From Legionella sp. (GTDB lineage: Bacteria; Pseudomonadota; Gammaproteobacteria; Legionellales; Legionellaceae), in contig JARLJR010000013.1 of the NCBI GenBank assembly GCA_031291095.1, positions 62,001 to 126,000 of the forward strand: 64,000 nucleotides of DNA, read 5' to 3'. The position numbers and the translations under genes are program-made. The notes beneath the pieces were generated by a model. That model saw only the letters and a program-made list of their open reading frames with translations, was not told the DNA's origin and did no database searches. Every line of letters begins with the position of its first letter. The first letter of the stretch is position 1. Positions 47,952 through 57,757 of the stretch are shown here, one piece after another.

Positions 47952-49853
47952 TTAATAACTTAACTGCTTAAAATGGATTACATAGTCACGTTTCCATAGC
48001 CAACTCGATTCATCATCAGTAGAAAGAGCTAACGAGACGACATTTTTTTCATTTAAGTAGCTGTTTTTTACATACAATAAGGTGAATTCGGTTGTATTTT
48101 CAATCAGAGGAGAGAGTAAAAAGCCGGCTTTTGCCATATTTGCTACGATACGATATTGCCTTTTTATGCCATTTTGCAATGTAAACGTCATGTATAACTG
48201 ACTGGGCTTAAAGAACAGTGTTGCGATACGACCTAGGAGAGTAGGGGTAATTTCAATTTCAACATAAATGGGAGCCTGTGCGGGTGGGACGGTTACTGGT
48301 TCTCCAAGTAAATGCTGTTCTTTAGCTAATAAAGTAGGGGCATTTTTTTCTGCGTCTACGTCTTTCTTTTTGCGAAGGTATAAAAAATCATTTTTCAAAT
48401 CAACAGGTTGATAGCGTGCTAAAAGTAATGGCCAGCTCTTGCCATCTTCTAGGGCAGGGATACGCTCATCGATTGGCTCAATTTTAAAAATAATATTGTC
48501 GGGAGGCGCTTTTCCTTGCAAATGTTGTTTATTCTTTTCCGCTAAGTTGGAATTAAACACCGAATAACTTTGGAATACGGGCCGAGGAGACCATTGGTTG
48601 TTTGAGGCAATTAAATAAGATTGGTTGTACGAATAGATATCCGTAGTGCCTTGAAAAATAGGAAATTCTGCTTGTTGGCTCAGAAAACTCATGGAGAGGG
48701 CAAAGTCTTGTTTTAACGAATTGGGATTGTTTATTCGATTTTTAAGCCCATGCCAGGCGGAGGAATAATTTGATTTAAAATTATCACTAATCGATAAATG
48801 GGTGTAGTGGCTATTAATAACATACCAGGTATTCAGAGAAACACAGAGCAGGGTAATCAGCAGTTTTGCATTATTAATCAATAAAGGCAAAAACAAGGTT
48901 GCCATCATGATAGAGGTTCCAGGAATTAATGCATGCCCATAATGACGGGCAAAACCTGCTTTAAACGACATAAATAAAAAGGCAAAGAAAATGCAGAATA
49001 AAAATAATTTTCTCGTCCCACGAATGTTCTTTTGCCAGACGATACTTCCTAAAAGAGCGAGTGCATTCAGGCAATATAAAATAATTTCCTCTTTATTGCC
49101 GTCTACAGACATTGCCTCGGTAAAATCCGAAGCAAGAGAGATACTGCCACTCAAAAAAGAGGGCAGATTAGTAATGGATTGCCCAATACCAACCCAAAAT
49201 AACAGCATAGAAAGGATGGGTGCAAACATCGCAATTAAAGCCAGTCGGGCTTTCTTGTTGCTAACAAAAAATAGGCAACACAAACTGCTCATGGTGATAC
49301 ATAACAGCAATAATGAGCCTTTGACCAAACTCATTAACCCAAATGGAACAAAGAATAGGGCTACCCAGTACGGGAAATAAGGGGATGGCTTTGCCGAGGA
49401 TAGGTTTTTATAACAAAAGAGCCCAACAAGGAAGGGATAGGAAAAGAGCAATGAGTCTCTAGCATAGACCATAATAAACAGAAAAAAGCAAAAGGCTAAA
49501 GCCCAAGACCAGCGAAATTCTTTTATTAATAGAAGTAAACAAAGCCAATAGCTAAGCGCCAAATACAGGCTCCCACTAACCATCAGTGTGTCTAATGCAG
49601 GATGATAGGTTTTTGTATAAATAAAGGAATACGGTCCCAAGGTAAAGATAATTTCTTTACCAAAAGCAAGCCCTTGAACTACTGCTTGATTTAAGCCCAC
49701 CGCCCAAGACGAATCAAGTGTGGATGCGGGCATTTTGGGCGCAAAAGGCACAAAGACACTGATGAGAATGAGGAGCAAAATAAATTTGATAAATAAGCCA
49801 ATAGAGTAATTTATACTCTTAGCGAAAGGGTTCATTTTTTCCATTGCTCCCAT
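47952..49853 (-). CDS. Polytopic inner-membrane protein, possibly GT-C-like
   Basis: About 10 transmembrane helices in the first 390 residues precede a soluble C-terminal domain of about 250 residues that ends in the envelope-type IHFKQLSY. The frame opens at TTG 49910, but three ATGs (49853, 49844, 49835) are likelier; 49853 gives 633 residues and no start has a convincing ribosome site. The loop after the first helix has WAVGLNQAVVQGLAFGKEII and FTLGPYSFIYTKTYHP, a pattern I associate with uncharacterised polytopic proteins of GT-C-like layout. The function is not recognised. Confidence 0.6.
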   Translation of the reverse strand: MGAMEKMNPFAKSINYSIGLFIKFILLLILISVFVPFAPKMPASTLDSSWAVGLNQAVVQGLAFGKEIIFTLGPYSFIYTKTYHPALDTLMVSGSLYLALSYWLCLLLLIKEFRWSWALAFCFFLFIMVYARDSLLFSYPFLVGLFCYKNLSSAKPSPYFPYWVALFFVPFGLMSLVKGSLLLLCITMSSLCCLFFVSNKKARLALIAMFAPILSMLLFWVGIGQSITNLPSFLSGSISLASDFTEAMSVDGNKEEIILYCLNALALLGSIVWQKNIRGTRKLFLFCIFFAFLFMSFKAGFARHYGHALIPGTSIMMATLFLPLLINNAKLLITLLCVSLNTWYVINSHYTHLSISDNFKSNYSSAWHGLKNRINNPNSLKQDFALSMSFLSQQAEFPIFQGTTDIYSYNQSYLIASNNQWSPRPVFQSYSVFNSNLAEKNKQHLQGKAPPDNIIFKIEPIDERIPALEDGKSWPLLLARYQPVDLKNDFLYLRKKKDVDAEKNAPTLLAKEQHLLGEPVTVPPAQAPIYVEIEITPTLLGRIATLFFKPSQLYMTFTLQNGIKRQYRIVANMAKAGFLLSPLIENTTEFTLLYVKNSYLNEKNVVSLALSTDDESSWLWKRDYVIHFKQLSY

Positions 49854-49992
49854 GACCGATATTGGCTTAGATTGATGGCGAATCTTGACCTTAAATAAAG
49901 GGGAAGTCAATTTGTTTTGATTGGAAGAGAGTACAGATACATAGCCCTTGCACTAATACGGACTATATGGTTTTATACCACTTAGATAGTCT

Positions 49993-50838
49993 CTAACCCA
50001 GCTCAAAGGAAGTAATCCCATAAATACCGTTAATAGACAAATTAGGGGCTTCTTTTAAGTACATCCTAGCCGTGGCAAATACCTTCGTCATACCGTAATG
50101 CGCTACTAAATCAACCGCAAACGGGTTATTTTCAGGAATATCAAGAAAGACTATTTCCCCATGAGCATGGGCTACCAACTGCTCAAATAAATTGGTTGCA
50201 ATTGCAGGGCTGTCTGCAAATAAAGGACCTATTTTATATCCTTCAAAACATTTTCTGATTACGCCATAACCATGCAGTTGACCTTCTTCGACATAGGCCA
50301 AAGCCAAAGCTTGGTCTTGTTTAATCCAATTTACGAGAAACCTGGCTCTGGGGGCGGGGAAGTGTCGGCGGTCATAATCAGCTAATTGTTCAAAAGGAAT
50401 TGTTTTTAAATCAAAAAGATGATCCAGCGATTTAGGTGTGATTCGTTTATTTTCTAAGGCATAGCGTGCATTATTATGAGCAAAAACATAGCCAATCCGT
50501 GCGTAATTATCCGTCATCTGCAAAACACCATCAATACCCGCATTGCGATTACCAATATAGGCTAATCTCGCCTCGGTAAGTTGTATGCCATAGCCCTGGG
50601 CACGGTATTTTTCATCAACAATATAAAAACCACAGAAGGCAAAATGTTCATCATAGATAACAGCAGAGCCTACAGCGATTATTTGGTTATTCAGCTTACC
50701 TGAAAAAAAGCCACGGGGATCGGTTTGATAAAAACACTCCGCATCATGAAGACCCGGATTCCATCCTTCCTGTCTGGCCCAGTCTATTGCCAGTGTCACT
50801 TCATCACGGTTCATCCGTTCAACATGATAATTAGACAT
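49993..50838 (-). CDS. Tandem GNAT acetyltransferase
   Basis: The 281-residue protein has two GNAT-type halves. The first (about 1-135) shows FAFCGFYIVDEKYRAQGYGI with the acetyl-CoA loop, and the second (about 140-281) matches the YitH-like C-terminal domain (LVNWIKQDQALALAYVEEGQ, HGYGVIRKCFEGYKIGPLFA). Substrate unknown. It is monocistronic and divergent from the anion transporter gene. Confidence 0.75.
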   Translation of the reverse strand: MSNYHVERMNRDEVTLAIDWARQEGWNPGLHDAECFYQTDPRGFFSGKLNNQIIAVGSAVIYDEHFAFCGFYIVDEKYRAQGYGIQLTEARLAYIGNRNAGIDGVLQMTDNYARIGYVFAHNNARYALENKRITPKSLDHLFDLKTIPFEQLADYDRRHFPAPRARFLVNWIKQDQALALAYVEEGQLHGYGVIRKCFEGYKIGPLFADSPAIATNLFEQLVAHAHGEIVFLDIPENNPFAVDLVAHYGMTKVFATARMYLKEAPNLSINGIYGITSFELG

Positions 50839-50965
50839 GATATTTTCGATAATGGAGGTATGTATATAAATTAAAGGATAGTATTCGGGCTAAAGCAAAT
50901 AGGGTCTATTTACATTGCAGATGATTCACTCATAATAAAGTACCACAAGAATGGGCGGAACTTGA

Positions 50966-52204
50966 ATGCCATTGGCAGTTATTATTCTTTTTATTACCCT
51001 CGTTGCCATTGCATTACGTCGGGTAGCTAGAACAATTATTCCTATTTGGGCTGTTATGGCTTTTGGTGCTATTGCTGCTTTATTATGCCAACAAATAACA
51101 CCAGTGCATGCAATTGCAGCAATTGATCCGGAGGTCATGGCTTATTTATTTGGTGTTTTTTTTATTGCGCAAGCCGCCGAGGAAAGTGGGTATTTAGAAC
51201 AAGTAACGAATGATATTTTTTATCATGCGCACACAGGAAAACAAGCCTTATTCATTATTGTTTTTATACTCGGGGCAAGTGCCGCATTATTGATGAATGA
51301 TACCATTGCGATTATTGGTACACCCATTATCCTGCAATTATGCAAATCCCATAAGAGCTTAATTAAACCCTTACTCTTTGCTTTAGCATTTTCCGTGACG
51401 ATTGGAAGCGCCCTAAGCCCTGTGGGTAATCCACAAAACTTGCTTATCGCTGTTAAAGGAGAGATGCCTTCTCCTTTTCTTGATTTTATTAAACCCTTGG
51501 CCATTCCAACTATTTTAAATCTTATTATTTGTTATGTGCTTATTTATGTTGTGTATAAAGAGCAGCTTGATGAGCCCATCGAAAAAGTAATACCTGCTCA
51601 GATCCGCGATTCCAATGCGATTGTTTTAGTTAAATTGAGTTTAATTATTATGCTTTGCCTGGTTTTTACTAAAATTATTATGGATTTTTCCCATTCATCA
51701 TTTAGGGTTAATTTTAGCTATATTGCGCTTATTTCCGCGATACCTTTATTATTTAGTAAACAGAAATGGGTGTTTCTTAGAAAACTTGATTGGGGAACAT
51801 TAATTTTCTTCGCAAGTACCTTTGTGCTGATGCAAAGTGTTTGGGATAGCGGTTTCTTCCAAGCAAATAGTCATCGTTATCACATTTCATTAACCAGCCC
51901 AATTGCCATTTTAGTGATTAGTATTCTTCTAAGCCAATTCATTTCTAATGTTCCGCTGGTAGCGCTTTATTTACCTTTATTACTGCACTCGGCTCACTCT
52001 AATTCTCAATTATTAACCTTAGCAGTAGGAAGTACGATTGCCGGTAATTTATCTATTTTAGGTGCGGCAAGTAATATTATTATCATTCAAAATAGTGAAA
52101 AACGAGGTATTAAAGGATTTGGTTTTGTTGAGTTTATCAAACTAGGTTTACCATTAACCGCGCTTAATGTTTTGGTGTATGTTTGTTTTTTTAAAGTTAA
52201 TTAA
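50966..52204 (+). CDS. SLC13/ArsB-NhaD-type anion or cation transporter
   Basis: The 412-residue, about 11-helix ion-transporter superfamily protein has NDTIAIIGTPIILQLCKSH and a GNPQN motif in ALSPVGNPQNLLIAV, and a second GNLSILGAASNIIII near the end. These paired helix-break motifs bind ions in the family. The substrate (arsenite, dicarboxylate, Na+) is not determinable. The start has a weak ribosome site. Confidence 0.75.
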   Translation: MPLAVIILFITLVAIALRRVARTIIPIWAVMAFGAIAALLCQQITPVHAIAAIDPEVMAYLFGVFFIAQAAEESGYLEQVTNDIFYHAHTGKQALFIIVFILGASAALLMNDTIAIIGTPIILQLCKSHKSLIKPLLFALAFSVTIGSALSPVGNPQNLLIAVKGEMPSPFLDFIKPLAIPTILNLIICYVLIYVVYKEQLDEPIEKVIPAQIRDSNAIVLVKLSLIIMLCLVFTKIIMDFSHSSFRVNFSYIALISAIPLLFSKQKWVFLRKLDWGTLIFFASTFVLMQSVWDSGFFQANSHRYHISLTSPIAILVISILLSQFISNVPLVALYLPLLLHSAHSNSQLLTLAVGSTIAGNLSILGAASNIIIIQNSEKRGIKGFGFVEFIKLGLPLTALNVLVYVCFFKVN

Positions 52205-52276
52205 TGTGATTGATAAAAAATAGAAAAACCATAAATAAATCAAAATCTTTGCTATAATTTAGTACTATATTACACA

Positions 52277-52585
52277 TTGTTGTTTGAGAACCTAATCAGA
52301 AAAGCAAGCCTCCGCCCCAAAGATGCATTGGGTCGTTATGGTGGGGATGAGTTTTTAGCTGTATTAGTAAATGTCGATCTACACGAGGCACTGAAAATTG
52401 GTCAGCAAATTTGTGATGAGATTGCAGCAAACCCTATTTCTTTTGATGGATCTATTATTCGCGTTACGTGCAGTATTGGCTGTGCGATTTCAACCAGTTT
52501 AGGCGATATTGATTCATTAATTAAACACGCGGATGAAGCTTTGTATCAAGCCAAGGGAGCAGGGCGAGGTAATGTGGGTTTTTGA
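52277..52585 (+). pseudogene. 5'-truncated GGDEF (diguanylate cyclase) remnant
   Basis: The frame begins at TTG in the middle of a diguanylate cyclase domain: FENLIRKASLRPKDALGRYG, then GDEF (active-site loop intact) and the C-terminal TCSIGCAI and HADEALYQAKGAGRGNV. The first half of the domain, including its metal-binding aspartate motif, and any sensor are absent, so it cannot be an active enzyme alone. An extended -10 (TTTGCTATAAT, ending at 52258) lies just upstream, so the fragment might still be transcribed. Confidence 0.75.
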
Positions 52586-52604
52586 TGTGTTAACACGCAC
52601 TAGC

Positions 52605-53288
52605 TCATGAAAGTAATCCTAATAGCCTTACCGGCGCTTCGGTCCCATCATGTATTTTAAGTGGGCAAATCATGACAAAAGCCCCTGTTGTCGGCATATT
52701 ATCCAAATTTGCCACATTTTCTATCAATATTTTGCCTTTTCCTAAAAAGGCTTGATGGACTTTAAAACCATATTCCGGACAATCTGGCGATAAGGTATCA
52801 ATGCCCAGTGCAGCCACACCACGCTCAAGCAATAAATTAGCGGCTTCAATTGAAACAGAAGGAAACACATGGTTGTTATGGTATTTTAGTGGCTCACTCC
52901 AGAATCGCTCCCAACCTGTTTTAATCATAACGCATGCATCCTGACTAATTGGGCCATACAGACTTTCAAAATCGCTAATATCCTGTGCCGATACACGATA
53001 ATGCTCATGTGCTTTACTTGAAACATCAATGACCACACAGGGCATACATAAGTCGTTCACGTCAAACTCATGAATGCATTTTCCGCCTGTAATACAGTGA
53101 CTGGGAGCATCCATATGGGTGCCAATCCCCGCATCCATTCTTAGTTTCATCACCCGGAACTTATCTTCACCATGGCAATCAGAATAATCTATTTGCAGAT
53201 TATGATTAAAGCCACAACCACCATCCCAGGTAGGTATAGAACTCTCTAGTACATGAGTTAAGTCGATGAGCTTGTAGGGGAATTTCAT
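52605..53288 (-). CDS. Cyclase-family hydrolase (kynurenine formamidase-like)
   Basis: The 227-residue protein has the metal-binding motif GIGTHMDAPSH, the opening IDLTHVLESSIPTWDGG, GIDTLSPDC and the C-terminal LKIHDGTEAPVRLLGLL. These match PF04199 metal-dependent hydrolases, including arylformamidases. The substrate is uncertain because no tryptophan-catabolism neighbour is present. It converges with the GGDEF remnant. Confidence 0.8.
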   Translation of the reverse strand: MKFPYKLIDLTHVLESSIPTWDGGCGFNHNLQIDYSDCHGEDKFRVMKLRMDAGIGTHMDAPSHCITGGKCIHEFDVNDLCMPCVVIDVSSKAHEHYRVSAQDISDFESLYGPISQDACVMIKTGWERFWSEPLKYHNNHVFPSVSIEAANLLLERGVAALGIDTLSPDCPEYGFKVHQAFLGKGKILIENVANLDNMPTTGAFVMICPLKIHDGTEAPVRLLGLLS

Positions 53289-53356
53289 GTGATGTCTTAA
53301 AATAGGATTCTAATACTACATTTTACAATATAAAAGCAATTATAAAAGCGTGTAGC

Positions 53357-53384
53357 CCCGTATTAGACGAAGTCGTAATACGGG
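53357..53384. repeat. Type E palindrome
   Basis: CCCGTATTA and TAATACGGG pair across GACGAAGTCG. It is the same element as that at 609-635, located between the cyclase gene and a small secreted protein gene. Confidence 0.6.
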
Positions 53385-53425
53385 TGTATGGTGCAGTTGC
53401 ACCAATATAGTTTAGGGAAGATAAC

Positions 53426-53794
53426 TTAAGAAATAGATGCAGGGGGAACCAGGTAATCTCTAACTTTAATTTGGGAGTGATTAGGTACTAAGCCATCGAA
53501 GAAAACATCAGAAAAGATATTTTTTGACATCTTAATGTGTACTTCATTTATTTCTATCTCATTGCTATACAAACGAAGCGTAAAGCCTTTTATAAGTAGT
53601 TCTAGATGCCCATATGCAGATATCCAAACACTTTCATCACTATTATTGTTTATAAAAATTTCTGTTTTTGCTGGTTCTTGCTGAGCTGTTTTAACTTGGT
53701 TTGTACTTGTGACTTCAGTTAAGAGCGTACTAGCATGTGCATTGAATACTAGCGATGACAGAAGAAGACAAATAAATAGTATTTTATTTTTCAT
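53426..53794 (-). CDS. Small secreted protein of unknown function
   Basis: The 122-residue protein has a signal peptide (KNKILFICLLLSSLVFNAHA, cleaved near residue 21). A Thr/Gln-rich linker and a small beta-rich domain (EIFINNNSDESVWISAYGHL) follow. No family recognised. AAGGA lies upstream of the ATG. Confidence 0.6.
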   Translation of the reverse strand: MKNKILFICLLLSSLVFNAHASTLLTEVTSTNQVKTAQQEPAKTEIFINNNSDESVWISAYGHLELLIKGFTLRLYSNEIEINEVHIKMSKNIFSDVFFDGLVPNHSQIKVRDYLVPPASIS

Positions 53795-54301
53795 TATTTT
53801 TATCCTTGATGTTGATTAAAAAAAAGGCAGCGGACTATATCATAAATTAAAATAAATATTAAATATTATTAATTTCTCTTGGATCTTGGTACGTAGTTCT
53901 AGTTGCAAGGAGGCTAGCCAACAGCTGCAAATGGATTTAATTTTAGCAGGGTGGTTTTTATAATTCCGATATTGAAAAAAAGAGCTCATAAGTGTATTCT
54001 CCGCATTCTCAACCTTAAATCGATATGGAAAGGCAACCCTCTGCGTCTGCTGTGAATGGAAAAATTATGGAAAAATCATTTTTACTTACCAACCTTAAAA
54101 CCATCTGTTTTAACTCTCTCCCTATAATCTTCATGCTCCAAAATTATTATATGGGTAGAAAGGAGCATCTTTGAGCATTTCTCTGAAGTAGAAAAAAAAT
54201 ATCTAAACGAATTAAAAATAAATATATGGGAACACCCGGGGGAGTATTTTTCATCCTTATCGGAGTTTTAATGATTTTAAAAAATTAGCTGGAGGTTTAG
54301 T
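53795..54301. other. 507-base intergenic region with a possible coding remnant
   Basis: AT-rich. On the plus strand, 54128-54271 is an open frame without ATG after a TAA: SSCSKIIIWVERSIFEHFSE, then VEKKYLNELKINIWEHPGEY and FSSLSEF. Its composition looks protein-like, and it ends 30 bases before the next gene, so it may be the 3' end of a lost upstream cistron. Nothing else convincing is seen. Confidence 0.35.
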
Positions 54302-54970
54302 ATGAAAAACCAAATAAGGACCGGAGTGGTTGTTGGAGTAGGTCTTATATCAATCGGGGGCGTCTTAGTTTGTGTTGGATCTCCAATAGCAATGCCTCTT
54401 GGATTTAAACTCGGAATTAGTGTTGTTGGAATTCTTGGCACAGTAATGTCTGCGGGATATGCGGCACTTCAACATTGGGACGACAAAAAAGAGGAAACTA
54501 AAGCTAACGAGGAGATAGATAATAGCAGTGAGTTGGAGCAGTTAAAACATCGCCTTGCAATTTTGGAGGAGCGTTGTGTAAAAAACAAGAGCGATATGCA
54601 GAGCATAAACCAGAAACTTGAAGAGGTGGAGATTCATCAAAACACTATAGAAATACAACTTGAGATGATTAAGAAAGAACAAAATGCTAAAATATCATTG
54701 GCTCTTAGCAACATTGATTCGCTCCAGCGTAGAATTAGCGCTATTGAGCGAAGAATCACTTCTCATGTAAATAAAGAACCAAAAGCCTCCTCCAGTACTA
54801 CAAGCTCCCCATCTCAAACTACCCACGAACAAATAGATACCATTCCCGAAAATGTAAATATTCTTTTATCAAGGCATGGTATACATAGCTCAAATCAAAG
54901 TGAGGACAGCCAACCATCAGATGCTTCATCAGCAAGAAAGAGAAGAACTCCAGCAAACCTAAGAATATAA
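54302..54970 (+). CDS. Two-helix membrane hairpin with coiled coil, candidate effector
   Basis: The 222-residue protein begins with two adjacent hydrophobic helices (about 6-30 and 34-58) forming a hairpin. A coiled coil (75-155) and a polar Ser/Thr/Pro tail (KEPKASSSTTSSPSQTTHEQ) with a basic end RKRRTP follow. No known family. A membrane hairpin with coiled coil is a common layout of Legionella proteins acting on host vesicles; translocation is an inference. A strong GGAGG precedes the ATG. Confidence 0.65.
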   Translation: MKNQIRTGVVVGVGLISIGGVLVCVGSPIAMPLGFKLGISVVGILGTVMSAGYAALQHWDDKKEETKANEEIDNSSELEQLKHRLAILEERCVKNKSDMQSINQKLEEVEIHQNTIEIQLEMIKKEQNAKISLALSNIDSLQRRISAIERRITSHVNKEPKASSSTTSSPSQTTHEQIDTIPENVNILLSRHGIHSSNQSEDSQPSDASSARKRRTPANLRI

Positions 54971-55059
54971 CAAATAGGTTTTATGTAATCATGTTCAGCA
55001 TCTAGGCTACATTAGATTTGGGCGGGATGAATGTTGGTGATGTATTAGTATGCAAAACT

Positions 55060-55147
55060 GTTGTTATTGCGAACTTAGTAAAGCAATCCAGAATGGGCTC
55101 TAATGGAGCATTGTTCTAGAAGGCTTCATGAAGGTTCGCAATGATGA
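55060..55147. repeat. Degenerate type D element (copy 3)
   Basis: TGTTATTGCGAACTTAGTAA with GCAATCCAG on the left and AAGGTTCGCAATGATG on the right recall the copies at 21897 and 46965, but with many mismatches. Confidence 0.5.
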
Positions 55148-55156
55148 AATTTTCGC

Positions 55157-55513
55157 TTAATTTAGACCTAATGCCGAAGACGATGGTTCTAACTCAGTTT
55201 CAAATGCTGCCTCTTTTTGTACAACCGCGTCGACTTGTTTTCTAAAAGCCTCCAAACCGTCATCGGTATAGGGTGGTACGTAGCTACGGAATGTTAGGCA
55301 GCGTAAAAAGTATAGATCCGTTAGTGGGACGTTTTTTGCTTGAAGCCAATAACTATTCCCGGCAAGCGCATCGGGGTATTGTTTTCTGGTATAATCCATA
55401 GCCTTTTTATAAGCATCCAGTTTATTCGCAGTAGTGTCTCCATTATTGTTATTTATTCTAATAATAAAGTAGTTAAATGTTGGGCTTTTGGATGGATCAA
55501 CTTTTAGCTTCAT
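55157..55513 (-). CDS. Small hypothetical protein
   Basis: The 118-residue protein has no signal peptide and no recognised domain. Charged and aromatic, with YFIIRINNNN, DAYKKAMDYTRKQYPDALAG and a C-terminal acidic/Ser tail (ELEPSSSALGLN). A good AAGGAG precedes the ATG, supporting it as a real gene. It is upstream of nothing obvious and of unknown function. Confidence 0.55.
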   Translation of the reverse strand: MKLKVDPSKSPTFNYFIIRINNNNGDTTANKLDAYKKAMDYTRKQYPDALAGNSYWLQAKNVPLTDLYFLRCLTFRSYVPPYTDDGLEAFRKQVDAVVQKEAAFETELEPSSSALGLN

Positions 55514-55612
55514 GATATCTCCTTATACAATGCTCATTTTAATTTAAAGCGAATTAAATTAATTAGCAAATACAAATAGAGATAAATTTAAGCAGGAAAT
55601 GCCAAAAAATAT

Positions 55613-57199
55613 TTAAGTTGATGATTTTAATATTATTGTAGCTCCTTTTTCAGCGAGCATAGTTGTTGCTGCATTGGTATTGCCGCTAACCAAAGTTGGC
55701 ATGATGGAGGCATCAATCACTCTTAAGTTGTCTATTCCGTATACTTTTAATTGTTTGGGATCAACCACCGCCATCGGGTCGATGCCCATTTTACAGGTAC
55801 CTATGGGATGATAAATGGTTTCTGATTTTTGCTTAATGTATTCACGAATTTGTGCTTCAGTTTTTGCTGTTTCTCCGGGTTCAAACTCTTTTGAAAAATA
55901 AGGGCTAAACGCTTGTTGCGATAAAATTTCTCTCGCTTTTTGAAAGCCAATGACCATAGCATTCAAATCTTCTTCTTCAGATAAATAATTGGGGTTAATT
56001 AAAGGCATATCCATAGGATTAGCACTACGTAATTTAATCGTGCCGCGGCTTTTAGGATGTAAAAAACAAGTCATTAATAAATAGCCATAATGGCGAAACA
56101 AATCCTTTAAGTGGCGGGCACTATTGGTATACATGGATGCTGCAAAATGCCATTGTATATCTGGGGCTGTTATTGTGGGGTTCGTTTTGGCAAAACCTAC
56201 AGCCTGCGTATAATTACTGGTTAATTCGCCCTGGTGTTTAAATAAATAAAGTGCTAATGATTTAAGGTGTCGCCACAACGCACTAGGAAGAAAACTAAAT
56301 GAAGTATGTGTTTTATCCAGGCAGGTGATATGAATATCCAAATGGTCTTGTAGGTTTTCTCCTACACCTGGTAAATCATGTACTAAAGGGATGCCATGTT
56401 TTTCTAACTCTGATTTTGGTCCTATACCGGATAATAATAAAAGATGAGGAGAGCCGATACTACCTGCAGACAGAATCACTTCTTTGCTCGATAAGATGTC
56501 CTGGGTTGCACCCCGCTTTATAATGCGCACTCCTTGAGCGCATTTATTTTCACAAAGAATTTTAACTGCCTGAGCATGCGTTATAATGGTTAAATTGCTC
56601 CTTTTTTTAATTGGATCTAAATAACCTCGAGCATTGCTCCAGCGCTGCCCGTTTTTTTGGGCTACATCAAAATAGCCCACGCCTTCTTGCATCTGCGTAT
56701 TATAATTCTCTAAAACCGGATAACCCGCTTGTTCTCCTGCTTGCACAAAAACCTGCATTAAGGGATTTAAATATCTAGGCTTATCGACATGTATTTTTTC
56801 TTCGCGCTCAAATTTTTCAAAGTAGGGAAGTACTTCTTGATAAGACCATCCTGCATTGCCTAATTGCGCCCACTGATCATAATCATTAGCATGTCCTCTT
56901 ACATAACACATGGCATTAATAGAGGAACTGCCTCCAAGTGTTCTTCCTCTGGGCCAGTACATGCTTCTATTATTGCAATGTGCTTGGGGGGTGGTCCATA
57001 GATGCCAATTTAACTTTTTGCTGCGTATGGCCATGATAATCCCCATAGGCATACGAATAAATGGACTCGTATCTGCAGGACCTGCCTCGAGTAGGCATAC
57101 TGTAGTTTTGGGGTTTTCGGAAAGTCTATTTGCTAAAACGCAGCCTGCGGAGCCCCCACCTACGATGACGTAATCAAAGATTTTAGGAATTTGAGTCAT
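55613..57199 (-). CDS. GMC-family FAD oxidoreductase (choline dehydrogenase-like)
   Basis: The 528-residue FAD enzyme has the nucleotide loop [18 protein letters not shown], the GMC signatures [19 protein letters not shown] and [16 protein letters not shown], and the active-site [10 protein letters not shown] with [13 protein letters not shown]. It probably oxidises an alcohol; choline dehydrogenase BetA is the nearest well-known relative, but no bet genes are nearby. No signal peptide. The assignment to the family is firm, the substrate is not. Confidence 0.85.
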   Translation of the reverse strand: MTQIPKIFDYVIVGGGSAGCVLANRLSENPKTTVCLLEAGPADTSPFIRMPMGIIMAIRSKKLNWHLWTTPQAHCNNRSMYWPRGRTLGGSSSINAMCYVRGHANDYDQWAQLGNAGWSYQEVLPYFEKFEREEKIHVDKPRYLNPLMQVFVQAGEQAGYPVLENYNTQMQEGVGYFDVAQKNGQRWSNARGYLDPIKKRSNLTIITHAQAVKILCENKCAQGVRIIKRGATQDILSSKEVILSAGSIGSPHLLLLSGIGPKSELEKHGIPLVHDLPGVGENLQDHLDIHITCLDKTHTSFSFLPSALWRHLKSLALYLFKHQGELTSNYTQAVGFAKTNPTITAPDIQWHFAASMYTNSARHLKDLFRHYGYLLMTCFLHPKSRGTIKLRSANPMDMPLINPNYLSEEEDLNAMVIGFQKAREILSQQAFSPYFSKEFEPGETAKTEAQIREYIKQKSETIYHPIGTCKMGIDPMAVVDPKQLKVYGIDNLRVIDASIMPTLVSGNTNAATTMLAEKGATIILKSST

Positions 57200-57757
57200 G
57201 ATATGCTCTTTGTATTTATTTATATTTTATTATGGCCTAAAAAATCAGGCATCTGTGATGCGTATGAAAACCTGATTGTCCGCAACCGGTCTTTCCAATG
57301 AGCTTTAAGTTTTAATGGCCAAACAATACTCCTGAGGGTATATCTTAAGGCCATGTTTTGATCATTTATGTTGTATTGGTCAGTTGCGCATTTTTTAAGT
57401 GATATAGATATTCTCATTGATTTGAAAACCCCCCGTAAAATTTACGGGTATAAAGTGCACTATTATTGTTCAATAATACCGACTAAAAATGGAAAGCCTG
57501 AGAATCTACTAGAACCACTTCGCTGGTTAATGACGTAATTTTAGCGCCAGGTAGTGGTAGGGGTTTACTCTCGTATATCAGCAATCTTGCAATGCTTGAG
57601 CCAACGCTGCTTGCTTACCAAAAGTTCTTTTCTTAAACATTATTTAGGTAATCCTGATGAAAAGGCGCAGGAATATAATTGCATCATAATCTAGTTTAAG
57701 AATCAAGAATATAAGCAATGAGTTACATTATTTGAATGAAATGACTTTAATTTTTAG
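57200..57757. other. 558-base gap with a CCCGTAA palindrome
   Basis: A 65-codon frame at 57220-57417 on the reverse strand has no supporting features and is discounted. At 57432-57448 a 17-base palindrome (CCCGTAA...TTACGGG, type F) is the sister of that at 58711-58745. No gene is seen in the rest. Confidence 0.5.

Noticed and set aside
57220-57417. 65-codon reverse frame
   Set aside because: No ribosome site, low-complexity composition and no family resemblance.
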